From: JACVRW01 sp963746825
Lineage (GTDB): Bacteria > Actinomycetota > Thermoleophilia > Solirubrobacterales > Thermoleophilaceae
Reading direction: 5' to 3'
Assembly: GCA_963746825.1 (NCBI GenBank)
Contig: CAVVCU010000003.1
Span: forward strand, 248,001 to 312,000
DNA length: 64,000 bases
Shown here: piece by piece, positions 43,612 through 52,156 of the stretch
Layout of the letters: each line of letters opens with the position of its first letter
Position numbering within the stretch: position 1 is the stretch's first letter
The notes under the pieces: model-generated
Databases searched by the model: none
Told to the model about the DNA's origin: nothing
The model's input: only the letters and a program-made list of their open reading frames with translations
Position numbers and translations under genes: made by a program

Positions 43612-44252
43612 TCCTCGGGGCGGCTGCGTTGCCCATCGAGAGCCCGGGTCCGCTCTACGCCGCGGCCAAGCGCACGCTGGACATAGCGTTGTCGGCCACC
43701 GCGCTGGTGGTGCTCGCCCCGTTGCTGGCCCTGATCGCTCTGCTCATCTGGATCGGAGACCCGAAGGCCCCCGTGCTGTTCCGCCAGCCGCGGACCGGCC
43801 TGGGAGGGCGCACCTTTCAGTTGTTTAAGTTTCGTTCCATGGTGCGCGACGCCGACGCGATGAAGGAGGAGCTGCGAGCGCTGAGCGCTGTCGCCTGGCC
43901 CGACTTCCGGCTCGCCGACGACCCGCGCGTGTCGCGCTTCGGCCGTTTCCTGCGCAAGTCGAGCCTGGACGAGCTCCCGCAGCTGGTGAACGTGCTGCGC
44001 GGGGACATGACGATGGTCGGGCCCCGCCCCACCTCGTTCGCCGCCGAGACCTACCTGCCCTGGCAGACCGGGCGGCTCGACTACCGGCCCGGCCTGACCG
44101 GCCCTTGGCAGGTCGACGGCCGCGACAGCCTGGACTTCACCGAGCGCTGCCGCCTGGAGATCGCCTTCTTCCGCCGTCCCTCGCTGCTGCGGGAGCTGTG
44201 GCTGCTCGTGCGCACCGTCGGTGTGGTGCTGCGCCGGACCGGAGTGGCGTGA
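43563..44252 (+). CDS. Polyprenyl-phosphate sugar-1-phosphate transferase (initiating PGT)
   Basis: A 229-residue short monotopic phosphoglycosyltransferase that starts a repeat unit by putting a sugar-1-phosphate on undecaprenyl phosphate at the inner membrane face. Hallmarks are the re-entrant helix KRTLDIALSATALVVLAPLL, FRQPRTGLGGRTF, LFKFRSMVRDAD (catalytic region), SSLDELPQLVNVLRGDMTMV and GPRP. The C-terminus has LDYRPGLTGPWQVDGR. The ATG lies inside the preceding epimerase gene (49 nt overlap). Donor likely UDP-linked; identity unknown. Confidence 0.88.
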   Translation: MGARELTLHLARRGGLILGAAALPIESPGPLYAAAKRTLDIALSATALVVLAPLLALIALLIWIGDPKAPVLFRQPRTGLGGRTFQLFKFRSMVRDADAMKEELRALSAVAWPDFRLADDPRVSRFGRFLRKSSLDELPQLVNVLRGDMTMVGPRPTSFAAETYLPWQTGRLDYRPGLTGPWQVDGRDSLDFTERCRLEIAFFRRPSLLRELWLLVRTVGVVLRRTGVA

Positions 44253-45757
44253 CCACCGCCACCGCTGGAGCACTTCGCCGCCCGCGGGCGCGGGCGGCGG
44301 GAGGCCCCGGGCTGCTGATCGGCCTCGTCGCGGGAACGGGCGCGGTGGGAGTGATCGTGGCGGTCAAGCCCTCGTTCGCCGTCGCGCTGATCATGCTGGG
44401 AGTGTTCGGCGCGCTTGGCCTGCTCGCTCCGGGTCTCGTCACGCCGGCGGCGATCGGCCTGCTCGTGGCCAACGTGCCCGGTGTGCTCACCGCGTCGGGC
44501 GCGCCGGCCATGGTCGGCGCTGCCGCCGTCCTTCTGTTGGCCGTCCCGGTGCTCGCCCACCTCCGCCAGGGCGAGCCGCTCGTGGCCAACGCGGTGCTGG
44601 TGATCCTGCTGGGGCTGTTGGCGATGGAGATCATCTCGACACTGACCTCGCGTTACGCGGACGTCGGACTGGAGCGGATGCAGTCCTACGTGTTCGAGGG
44701 CGTGGTGCTCTATTTCCTCGCCATCAACGCGATCCGCACGCCCGAGGCCCTCAGGCGCGTGCTGTGGGTGGTCGTGGTGGCCGTGGGCCTTCTGGCCGCC
44801 ATCACGATCGTCCAGGCCGCCGGCGGCAACCTCTGGGCGTCCTACGGCGGCTTCGCCCTGCCGGACCCGTCCTTTGCCATCGGGCAGACCGAGGAGTTCC
44901 GGGCCTCCGGCCCGCTGGGAGACCCCAACTACTACGGGCAGGTCCTGGTCGTCGGGCTGGCCCTGGCGATGGTCTTCGCGCGCCGTGAGACGGGCGGAGT
45001 GCAGCGCGTGGTCGCCCTGGGTGCCGCCGCGTTCATGGGCTACGCCATCCTGCTCACCTACTCGCGCGGCACCATGCTCGCCGCGATGGTGGTGCTGCTG
45101 GCCATGGCCTTCATGCGCTACTTCCGGGCCTGGCAGGTGCTGACCCTGATCTTCGTCGTGGTCGCCGTGTTCGCGGCCGTTCCCTCCTACGCCGAGCGGT
45201 TCTTGAGCGTGTCGAGCGTGGCCTCTGCCACCCAGCAGACCGGGTCCGACCCCGAGGCCGACCAATCCACGCAGAGCCGGGCGACCGAGATGCGGGCGGC
45301 CGCGAACGTCTTCCTCGACCACCCGATACTCGGCGTGGGTCCCGGCGCCTTCCCGCTCTACTACCAGGACTACGCGCAGGCGATCGCCGGCGGCCAGGTC
45401 CACGAGCGCGAACGCGGCGCCGAGCGCCGGGGCGAGCGGCCCGAGCGCGAGGCGCACAACATGTACCTCTCGCAGCTCGCCGAACTGGGCCTGACCGGCG
45501 CCTTGTTGTTCTTCTTCGCCATCGGCGTCACCTGGGTCAGCCTGGTGCGCGCGCGCCGGCGCCTGTTCAGCTTCGGGCGCACTGGCGAGGCCCACATGGC
45601 CACGGCACTGCTGCTCGCCCTTGCCGGCTACCTGATCTGCAGCCTGCTGCTCACGCTCGCCTTCGAACGCTACTTCTGGTTGCTGTTGGCCTTCGCCGCG
45701 GTGGCATCGTTGCTGGCCCGGCCGTCGCCCGAGCCGCCGCCGCCAGCTCCCGCCTGA
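44249..45757 (+). CDS. O-antigen ligase/polymerase-like membrane protein (Wzy_C type)
   Basis: A 502-residue protein with 11-12 helices. The conserved extracytoplasmic loop contains SQLAELGLTGALLF preceded by HNMYLSQL, with the Wzy_C core ILGVGPGAFPLYYQDYA. It joins repeat units or transfers a glycan to a surface acceptor outside the membrane. GTG 44249 overlaps the PGT stop by 4 nt. The 3' end overlaps the convergent flippase gene by 88 nt, where both frames encode low-complexity tails. Confidence 0.83.
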   Translation: MTTATAGALRRPRARAAGGPGLLIGLVAGTGAVGVIVAVKPSFAVALIMLGVFGALGLLAPGLVTPAAIGLLVANVPGVLTASGAPAMVGAAAVLLLAVPVLAHLRQGEPLVANAVLVILLGLLAMEIISTLTSRYADVGLERMQSYVFEGVVLYFLAINAIRTPEALRRVLWVVVVAVGLLAAITIVQAAGGNLWASYGGFALPDPSFAIGQTEEFRASGPLGDPNYYGQVLVVGLALAMVFARRETGGVQRVVALGAAAFMGYAILLTYSRGTMLAAMVVLLAMAFMRYFRAWQVLTLIFVVVAVFAAVPSYAERFLSVSSVASATQQTGSDPEADQSTQSRATEMRAAANVFLDHPILGVGPGAFPLYYQDYAQAIAGGQVHERERGAERRGERPEREAHNMYLSQLAELGLTGALLFFFAIGVTWVSLVRARRRLFSFGRTGEAHMATALLLALAGYLICSLLLTLAFERYFWLLLAFAAVASLLARPSPEPPPPAPA

Positions 45758-47064
45758 GCGCGCCGGCGGCGGAAGTTGAGCACCCAGTCGAGGTCCGAGC
45801 GGCGCGGCACCAGGTCGCGCGGCCTGCCGCCCAGCACGCGCTTGAAGATCACCATCGCGGCGATCCCACCGAGGCTGTAGGCCAGGGTGCGGGCCAGGGC
45901 GGCGCCCTCGCCGCCCTCCATGGGAATCAGCACCACGCTCAGCGCCATGGTGGACACGAAGGTCACGAGGCCGATGGCGGTGGCGGCCAGCGGATGGTTC
46001 TGGGAGATCATCGCCCCCGACAGCAGCACCGTGGCGCAGATTCCGAACGCCGCCAGCGCGAGGATGCGCAGCTCGGGCACCGCGCCCTCGAAGTCGGCGC
46101 CGAAGATCGTCACGCACAGAATCGGAGCGATCACGATCAGCACGCCCGCCGCCGTGGCGGCCAGCACGATCGCCACCCGGAAGACCCTGGTCACGAGGGT
46201 CACGGCGCCCTCGCGCGTGGCGCGCACAAGATCCGGACGCTGCACGAGCGTGAGCACGCCGGGGAGGTAGAACAGCGCCTCGGCCCAGGCCACGGCCACG
46301 CTGTACACACCGAGCTCGCGAGAGCCGGAGATCGAGCCCACGAGCCACTGATCGCCCCGGTAGGAGCCGACCTCCATCAGGCGGCTGCCGTGGAGGCGGA
46401 CGCCGAAGCCCAGCGTCCGGCGCGCCAGGGCCGGGTCGGGGCGCCCGAAGCCGGCGTGGCGAAACACGTAGACCGCCATGATGATCACGCCGAGCGCCTG
46501 GCCGGCGATCCACGCGGCGATGGCGATGCCGACGGTGAGCACGCCGAGGATCCCCAGGATCGCGCTGGTCAGGGCGGTGGTGGCGGGGCCGGAGACCCAG
46601 GCCGCGTTGGTGATCACGAACGCGTAGTCGGCCTGCAGCATGAAGCTGAAGTACAGCCGCACGATCACCAGCGGCAGGCTGGCCAGGGTGATGTAGAGCA
46701 GGGCACGGTCCACCTCGCCGCCCACCGCCGGGAACAGGGCCACGGCGCCCACCACCACTAGGCCGCCGGCCACCCCGAGGACGATCGACAGCACCACGGC
46801 GGTGCCGGCGAGGCGCGGCCGCAGCTCGGGCTCCTTGCCGGCCAGGTTGGACACCGCCTCCTGGACGCTGATGCTCGCGAGCTGGCCGGTCATCGTGGCC
46901 ACGGTGATGAGGAAGGCCACGTCGCCGCGCCCGACCGGCCCGAGGGCGCGGGCCACGATCAGGACGTTGACCAGCGACAGCACGGCGGCAGTGGCGTTGG
47001 CGCCGTAGGTCAGGACGGCGGACCCCAACAGCGACTTGCGCTTGACCGAGGGGTCCCGGCTCAC
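45670..47064 (-). CDS. Oligosaccharide flippase (Wzx/MATE-like)
   Basis: About 464 residues, 12-14 helices in the polysaccharide-biosynthesis (MVF) pattern: GANATAAVLSLVNVLIVARA, then RRTLGFGVRLHGSRLMEVGS, then SVAVAWAEALFYLPGVLTL. It flips lipid-linked repeat units across the membrane. The C-terminal tail is Gly/Ala-rich (AGAGGGGSGDGRASND) and may be unstructured. GTG 47064 overlaps the stop of the upstream glycosyltransferase. It converges on the O-antigen ligase gene with an 88-nt overlap. Confidence 0.85.
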   Translation of the reverse strand: MSRDPSVKRKSLLGSAVLTYGANATAAVLSLVNVLIVARALGPVGRGDVAFLITVATMTGQLASISVQEAVSNLAGKEPELRPRLAGTAVVLSIVLGVAGGLVVVGAVALFPAVGGEVDRALLYITLASLPLVIVRLYFSFMLQADYAFVITNAAWVSGPATTALTSAILGILGVLTVGIAIAAWIAGQALGVIIMAVYVFRHAGFGRPDPALARRTLGFGVRLHGSRLMEVGSYRGDQWLVGSISGSRELGVYSVAVAWAEALFYLPGVLTLVQRPDLVRATREGAVTLVTRVFRVAIVLAATAAGVLIVIAPILCVTIFGADFEGAVPELRILALAAFGICATVLLSGAMISQNHPLAATAIGLVTFVSTMALSVVLIPMEGGEGAALARTLAYSLGGIAAMVIFKRVLGGRPRDLVPRRSDLDWVLNFRRRRAQAGAGGGGSGDGRASNDATAAKANSNQK

Positions 47065-48218
47065 GCTGCCGCCCGCACGAACGCCGCCAGCCGGTCGAGC
47101 TGGGCCTCCAGGGTCTCGTGCTGGGCGTGCTCGAACCCGGCCTCGGCCAGCGCGTCGCGCAACGCCGGCTCGGCTTCCAGCCGGCGCAGGGCGGAGATCG
47201 CGGCGCCCGCGTCGCCGGGCGGGATCAACAGCCCGGTCGCCCCGTCGCTGAGGGCCTCGGGCACTCCGCCGACGGCGGTGGCCACGATCGGCGTCCCCGC
47301 CGCCTGCGCCTCCAGCAGCACCTGCGGCAGGCCCTCGGTGAACGACACGTGCAGCAGCACGTGCGCATCGGCGTAGGCCTGCCACAGCTCCGGACCGTTG
47401 GGCACCTCGCCTCGCAGCTCCGCGCAGCCGGCCAGGCCGGCGGCCGCCAGACGCTCGCGCAAGGCCTCGCGCAGCGGGCCGTCGCCCGCCACCACGAGCC
47501 GCCAGCGCTCGTCCCGAGCGCGCAGGCCGGCCAGGATGTCCACCAGCAGGAGCGGGTTCTTCTCGGGGTCCAGCCGGGTCACGGTGAGGATGGTCCGCGG
47601 GCCGTCCCAGTCGAGCTGCCGCGGCGCGCGCAGCTCGGAGCGCGGGACCAGCGAGAAGCCGGTGTTGAGGACGGGAGCCCCGCCCGCGGCGTAGCGGCCC
47701 GCGAGGGTGCTGCCCAGCGCGACGGTGGGCGCGCGGCGGGCGAGCAGGCGAAAGACCCGGTCCATGCCCGCGGCCACCGGAACGGCCCAGCGCCAGCCCC
47801 GCCCGGGCAGTCGATTGCGAATGTACTCGGCGTAGTCGTGGCGAACGCCGAGCACCAGCGGCACCCCCTCCGCGCGGGCCAGCGCGGCGAACAGCATGCT
47901 CATCGGCTGGGGCCCGAACACCAGGACGGCATCGAGCCGCGGCAGCTCGGCCCGAAACGCGGCTCCCGAGCCGCGCGCGGCCCGCAGCACGGCCGGCACG
48001 TCACTGGCCTTGGGATAGTGGGGGAGGGCCACGAAGCGCACGTCGCCCGGGACCACGTAAGGGCCGCGTCCCGGGATGGGATCGAGGCGGCCGAAGAGCA
48101 CCAGCTCGTCCACCCGCGGCGGCAAACTCGTGATGAAGCGCACGAAAGCACGGTTGTTCGATAGCGCGCCATCGCCGTCGCGGCGGTAGGCCATGTCGCT
48201 GTAGACACCCAGGCGCAC
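47061..48218 (-). CDS. Glycosyltransferase family 4
   Basis: A 385-residue GT-B enzyme. The donor-binding segment is LTVTRLDPEKNPLLLVDIL, and the E-x7-E motif is in FTEGLPQVLLEAQAAGTPIV. The N-terminal half has VYSDMAYRRDGDG and the acceptor region LRGEVPNGPELW. It probably adds a sugar to the lipid-linked repeat unit. GTG 48218 starts the fold. It is upstream of the flippase on the same strand with 4 nt overlap. Donor and linkage unknown. Confidence 0.85.
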   Translation of the reverse strand: MRLGVYSDMAYRRDGDGALSNNRAFVRFITSLPPRVDELVLFGRLDPIPGRGPYVVPGDVRFVALPHYPKASDVPAVLRAARGSGAAFRAELPRLDAVLVFGPQPMSMLFAALARAEGVPLVLGVRHDYAEYIRNRLPGRGWRWAVPVAAGMDRVFRLLARRAPTVALGSTLAGRYAAGGAPVLNTGFSLVPRSELRAPRQLDWDGPRTILTVTRLDPEKNPLLLVDILAGLRARDERWRLVVAGDGPLREALRERLAAAGLAGCAELRGEVPNGPELWQAYADAHVLLHVSFTEGLPQVLLEAQAAGTPIVATAVGGVPEALSDGATGLLIPPGDAGAAISALRRLEAEPALRDALAEAGFEHAQHETLEAQLDRLAAFVRAAA

Positions 48219-48236
48219 GAAAGTTGGCCGTCGGGG

Positions 48237-49271
48237 CTAGCGGGGCTCCGGGGAGCTCACTACCCGGAAGGAGTCCAAGGGGATCGGGCTGACCGTCTCG
48301 CGAGTCACGGCCCCGCCCCAGCGCGCCGTCTGCTCGTACTCGAGCATCACCTTGGAGCTGCCCGAGTTGTCGATCACGTACATGCCGTAGCGGCGCAGCG
48401 CGTCGGCGATGGTCAGGCACGCCTTCTTGCAGCCGCGCTGGCGGAGCTCGGCGTCGCTGAGCTCCGGATCGAGCTGCAGGCGTGTGCCCTCGGGCAGGCT
48501 CTCCCCCGGCGCCGACTGCCCGTCGGACTTGGTGGCCGGGTAGACGAACTCGCTGCTCGGGAAGGAGTAGGCGAACGCCAGCGCGTGGTCGATCTTCCCG
48601 AGCTTGATCTCACAGGGACGAACGAGCCCGGCCAGGTATGGCACCCCGGCCCCGCGCGAGCCGAACGTCTCGCCCTCCGCCGAGGTGGGCGGCACGGCGT
48701 TGAGACTCAGGTCGTAGTGGTAGCCGTTGGAGGAGGTCCAGTTGCCCTCTTCGTCCCTGTCGAGCTGCCAGAAGCCCCACTCGTCGCCGGTGTCACGGTT
48801 GATGATCACGATCTGGGCGTCCGAGCCCGCCGCGGCCCCCATCGAATCGCTGATCGGCACCTTGACGGACTTGGGCCCGGGGCTCGAGGGCCCGGTGCGC
48901 ACCAGCGTGTTCGCCGAGCGAACGTCGGAGAAGAGCCCGTCGAAGCCGACGGGCGCCTTGGGGTCGTCCGAGCCGACCTCGTAGACCGGGTAGGTGTACT
49001 GAGTGGGGTCGGAGGTGAGCGGCCTCGGTATCTGGTCCACCAGCGGTTGTGCCTCGGCGATCACGTCGGGGTTCTCGCCCACGGGCGTGTTCCATGGGCT
49101 CGAGGCGGCGTAGGGCCTCTGGCACCCACTCCGGTCCTGCGGCGTCTTCGCCTTCTCGTCCGCACCGTCGGAGGCGAGCAGGGCACGCGCGGCGAAGAAC
49201 ACCGCCACGAGCACCAACCCTGCGACCAGCGCGGCCAGGCCGACGCGCCTGATACTGCCGTCTGCTGGCAC
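48237..49271 (-). CDS. Secreted or membrane-anchored protein of an undescribed family (SPWNTP type)
   Basis: A 344-residue protein with an N-terminal helix (residues 8-32) that anchors or exports it. The outside domain has AASSPWNTPVG, DPTQYTYPVYEVG, INRDTGDEWGFWQLDRDEEG, NGYHYDLSL, FGSRGAGVPYLAGLVRPCEI and HALAFAYSFP. The same domain, including these motifs, occurs in the larger protein at 52157-53641, so the family is duplicated inside the exopolysaccharide locus. I do not recognise a characterised domain. The conserved DEWGFW, HALAF and paired acidic residues could form a catalytic or carbohydrate-binding site; this is inference. Confidence 0.72.
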   Translation of the reverse strand: MPADGSIRRVGLAALVAGLVLVAVFFAARALLASDGADEKAKTPQDRSGCQRPYAASSPWNTPVGENPDVIAEAQPLVDQIPRPLTSDPTQYTYPVYEVGSDDPKAPVGFDGLFSDVRSANTLVRTGPSSPGPKSVKVPISDSMGAAAGSDAQIVIINRDTGDEWGFWQLDRDEEGNWTSSNGYHYDLSLNAVPPTSAEGETFGSRGAGVPYLAGLVRPCEIKLGKIDHALAFAYSFPSSEFVYPATKSDGQSAPGESLPEGTRLQLDPELSDAELRQRGCKKACLTIADALRRYGMYVIDNSGSSKVMLEYEQTARWGGAVTRETVSPIPLDSFRVVSSPEPR

Positions 49272-49343
49272 CCAGGTCAGTGTAGTGGCGGTCCGTCCCC
49301 AAAAGGACGGGATGCGGATCCATCCAAGTACCCTGCTCAGCCC

Positions 49344-50483
49344 GTGCTGGCGCTGCTCGTTCTATCGCTGGGACTCGTGGTCTACGTGTTCCTCGGCTAC
49401 CCCGCCGTGATGGCCACGTGGGCTGCCGTGCGCCGCCGCCCGGTGGCACGCGATCCCGCCTTCACGCCCGACGTGAGCCTGATCGTCGCGGCCTACGACG
49501 AGGAAGACGTGATCGACGCCAAGCTGGAGGACGTGGCCGGCCTCGACTACCCGCCCGAGCGGCTCGAGGTGATCGTGGTGGCCGACGGATCGCGTGACGA
49601 GACCGCGGACCGGGCGCGACGCCACCCCGGCGTGGTCGTGCTCTACCGCCCGGAGCGGATGGGCAAGCTGGCGGCCGTGGAGCGCGCCATGGGGGAAGCG
49701 AGGAGCGACGTGCTGGTGCTCTCGGACGCCAACAACACCTACTCGCGCAACGCGCTGCGCGAGCTGGTGGCGCCGCTGGCCGACCCGAGTGTGGGCCTGG
49801 TGGCCGGCGCCAAGGTGATCGACTCCGGTGAGGGCCGCTCCCTCGACCAGGCCGAGGGCCTCTACTGGCGCTACGAATCCAAGATCAAGGAGTGGGAGAG
49901 CGCGACCGGGTCGGTGATCGGCGCGCCGGGGGAGATCATGGCCATCCGGCGTGAGGCCTACCGGTCGCCGCCCTCGGACACAATGAACGAGGACTTCGTG
50001 CAGGCGATGCGGGTGGCCGAGGCGGGGTGGCGCGTGGTCTACGCCCCGGAGGCCCTGTCGCGGGAGCGCGCCTCGGCCAGCGTGGAGGACGAAGCGGTGC
50101 GCCGCTCGCGCCTGGTCACCGGGCGCTCGCAGGCCATGCGCCAGCTGGTGGTCGACCTGCTGCGCTCGAAGCCCGGACTGGCGTGGCGGATGGTCTCGCA
50201 CAAGGGCCTGCGCCCGCTGGTGCCCTGGCTGCTCGCCGTGGCCGCCCTGGCCAACCTCGGCACGCTGCGCCGCCACCCCCTCACGCGCCCGCTGGCGCTG
50301 GCCCAGGCCCTGTTCTACGCGGCGGCCGGCGTGGGCTGGCGCGACCAGCGCCGAGGCCGGCGGCGCAAGGCGTTCTTCCTGCCGTACTACTTCTGCCGCA
50401 TGAACCTGGCCACGCTGAGGGGCCTGCGCGACTTCGTCGGCAACCGGCGCGAGCACGTTTGGGCGCGGGTGAAGCGAGGGTAG
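49344..50483 (+). CDS. Glycosyltransferase family 2, membrane-embedded (processive-synthase-like)
   Basis: About 379 residues. An N-terminal helix (LALLVLSLGLVVYVFLGYPA) precedes the GT-A domain with DVSLIVAAYDEEDVIDAKLE, LVLSDANNTYSRNALREL (D-x-D type metal site) and TMNEDFVQAMRVAEAGW. The RRSRLVTGRSQ stretch holds the place of the QxxRW motif. C-terminal hydrophobic segments (about 285-330, PLVPWLLAVAALANLG) complete it. Relatives extend glycan chains or transfer a single sugar at the inner membrane. GTG 49344 begins the first helix. Confidence 0.82.
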   Translation: MLALLVLSLGLVVYVFLGYPAVMATWAAVRRRPVARDPAFTPDVSLIVAAYDEEDVIDAKLEDVAGLDYPPERLEVIVVADGSRDETADRARRHPGVVVLYRPERMGKLAAVERAMGEARSDVLVLSDANNTYSRNALRELVAPLADPSVGLVAGAKVIDSGEGRSLDQAEGLYWRYESKIKEWESATGSVIGAPGEIMAIRREAYRSPPSDTMNEDFVQAMRVAEAGWRVVYAPEALSRERASASVEDEAVRRSRLVTGRSQAMRQLVVDLLRSKPGLAWRMVSHKGLRPLVPWLLAVAALANLGTLRRHPLTRPLALAQALFYAAAGVGWRDQRRGRRRKAFFLPYYFCRMNLATLRGLRDFVGNRREHVWARVKRG

Positions 50484-50620
50484 CTGCGGGCCGCCCGGGC
50501 GCGCGTCGACCATGGTCGGAGTGGTCGCTTTACCCCCGATGGGGGTGAAATCGACCGCTGCACGCCGCGTCTCGCGAAGCGCCGCGAAGGAGGAACCACC
50601 GGCCAGGAATCAGCGGGGGT

Positions 50621-50640
50621 CCGGGGGCGCGAGCCCCCGG
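50621..50640. terminator. GNRA-capped hairpin between convergent genes
   Basis: CCGGGGGC and GCCCCCGG form a perfect 8-bp stem with a GCGA loop, 7 nt beyond the stop of the leftward Wzz gene and about 140 nt after the rightward GT2 stop. There is no U-tract on either strand, so a Rho-independent terminator is possible but not proven. A weaker repeat (CCCCC/GGGGG) lies near 50534-50545. Confidence 0.45.
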
Positions 50641-50647
50641 CTGCCAT

Positions 50648-52069
50648 CTACTCGAAGATGGCGAAGCTGCGGCGCGAGCGGGTCACGCGGCCGACCACGG
50701 TGCCGAGCACCGATGCGCCCACGAAGCGCAGGTTGCGCAGCGCCTCGGAGAGGTCTTCCTCGGTGGTCCGCTTGTCGTCGACCATGAGGACCGTGCCGTC
50801 GGCCACGCCGGCCCAGATCAGCGCGCTGGGCGAGAGCTGGAGCGGGGCGGCGGCGATGATGACGTTGTTGTAGCGGCCGCCCAGGCGCCGGAGCAGGCGC
50901 TTGGCACGCTCGGACTCGAGCACGCCCGCCTCCTCGTCGGTGCCGCTGGGGAGGATCGTCACGTTCTCGCCCAGGCTGAAGGCACCGGAGTCGCCGTTGA
51001 GCTGGCCGTCGCGCGACTCGGCCAGCAGGTCGCTGTAGCCCGGGGCGCCGGTCAGGTCGAGGATGCTGGTGAGGCCCTGCGGGCCGGTCCCGGCGTCGAG
51101 CAGGAGCACGCTGCGGCCCGCGTCGCCGAGGGTGGCCGCGAGGGTCGCCGCCACGGCGCTGCTGCGCCGGCCGTCGACGGTGTCCATCAGAAGCAGGCTG
51201 CGCACGCGCGAGCGGTCGTCGAAGAAGCCGAGCTTGGTGGCCACGGCGCGGTGGCCCGACGCCACATCGGGATTCGACGCGTCGGTTATGAGCTCGCCGC
51301 CCTCGCGTCGCGGCTCGGTCGCGGTGAGAGTCCCGAGGAAGGTGGGCTCGGGCAGCGCGACCAGCGCCTGCTCGTCGGCCAGTCCGGGGCTGGACGACTC
51401 GCGCAGGAGAACGACCACGCTCATGATCAGCAGTCCCATGAAGGCGGCGAGGAGGGTGATCAGGGACACCCGGGGGGCGATCGGGTCCTCGGGCACCACC
51501 GCCGGGTCGACCACGGTCACGAGGCCGCCGACGGACGGGTTGAGCACGCGGGCCACGGCGTCGGCGATCCGGTCCTGCTGGGAGATTTGGAGTGCCTGGA
51601 TCTCGGGCTGGGACATCAGCAGGTCGCTGGCCTCTCCCACCTCGTCGGGCGCCTTGGCGGCCAGCTGCTGCACGCGTTTGGCCAGCGCGTTGGCCAGCGC
51701 GGTGGTGGTTTTCGCATCGCCGAAGCGCACGGTGATGGCGACGATCCGCGTGATGTCGTTGGAGGTGGTGGTGACGTTCTCGTCGTCGAGCAACTTCTGC
51801 GGCGTCGTCTTGGCGCCGGCGAGCCTGATCGCGTCGGCCAGGACCGGGCGGCTGCGCGCGAGCTCCGCGTAGCTTCGGCCGAGCGTCCCCGCGGCCTCGA
51901 TCGTCGAGAAGTCCGTGTTGATCGGACCGACGATCATCTGCACCTGGGCCTCGTATGTAGGCTCCGCCGTGGACGCGATCGCGTAGCCGGCGCCCCCGGC
52001 GATCAGCGCGGCCGCGAGAAGAGCGCGCCACCAGCGTTTGACCAGGGGTAGAAGGCTGCCTTGCTCCAC
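50648..52069 (-). CDS. Wzz-like chain-length protein fused to a degenerate BY-kinase domain
   Basis: A 473-residue polysaccharide co-polymerase. The N-terminal Wzz part has helix 1 (RWWRALLAAALIAGGAGYAI), coil (about 40-175) and helix 2 (LITLLAAFMGLLIMSVVVLL near 210). The C-terminal part follows a BY-kinase/MinD fold (LLLMDTVDGRRSSAVAATLA, SVLLLDAGTGPQGLTSILDL) but the Walker A Lys is replaced (GRRSSA). The Walker B region is NNVIIAAAP, and the C-terminal Tyr cluster is missing (ends RSRRSFAIFE). Autophosphorylation is therefore unlikely. GTG 52069 gives VEQGSLLPLVKRWW. Confidence 0.82.
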   Translation of the reverse strand: MEQGSLLPLVKRWWRALLAAALIAGGAGYAIASTAEPTYEAQVQMIVGPINTDFSTIEAAGTLGRSYAELARSRPVLADAIRLAGAKTTPQKLLDDENVTTTSNDITRIVAITVRFGDAKTTTALANALAKRVQQLAAKAPDEVGEASDLLMSQPEIQALQISQQDRIADAVARVLNPSVGGLVTVVDPAVVPEDPIAPRVSLITLLAAFMGLLIMSVVVLLRESSSPGLADEQALVALPEPTFLGTLTATEPRREGGELITDASNPDVASGHRAVATKLGFFDDRSRVRSLLLMDTVDGRRSSAVAATLAATLGDAGRSVLLLDAGTGPQGLTSILDLTGAPGYSDLLAESRDGQLNGDSGAFSLGENVTILPSGTDEEAGVLESERAKRLLRRLGGRYNNVIIAAAPLQLSPSALIWAGVADGTVLMVDDKRTTEEDLSEALRNLRFVGASVLGTVVGRVTRSRRSFAIFE

Positions 52070-52156
52070 CTCAGGCGACTTTAGCGGCTCTTTTCCATGT
52101 GTCGGCCTGCTTTCATGTACTGGATTCGGCCCTCTCTCCCTAAACCAACGCTGCCT

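Noticed and set aside
44081..46513. 810-codon minus-strand open frame opposite the O-antigen ligase gene
   Set aside because: Its translation is Arg/His/Gln/Gly-rich with no domain, typical of the antisense frame of high-GC membrane-protein genes; the plus-strand ligase is clearly real.
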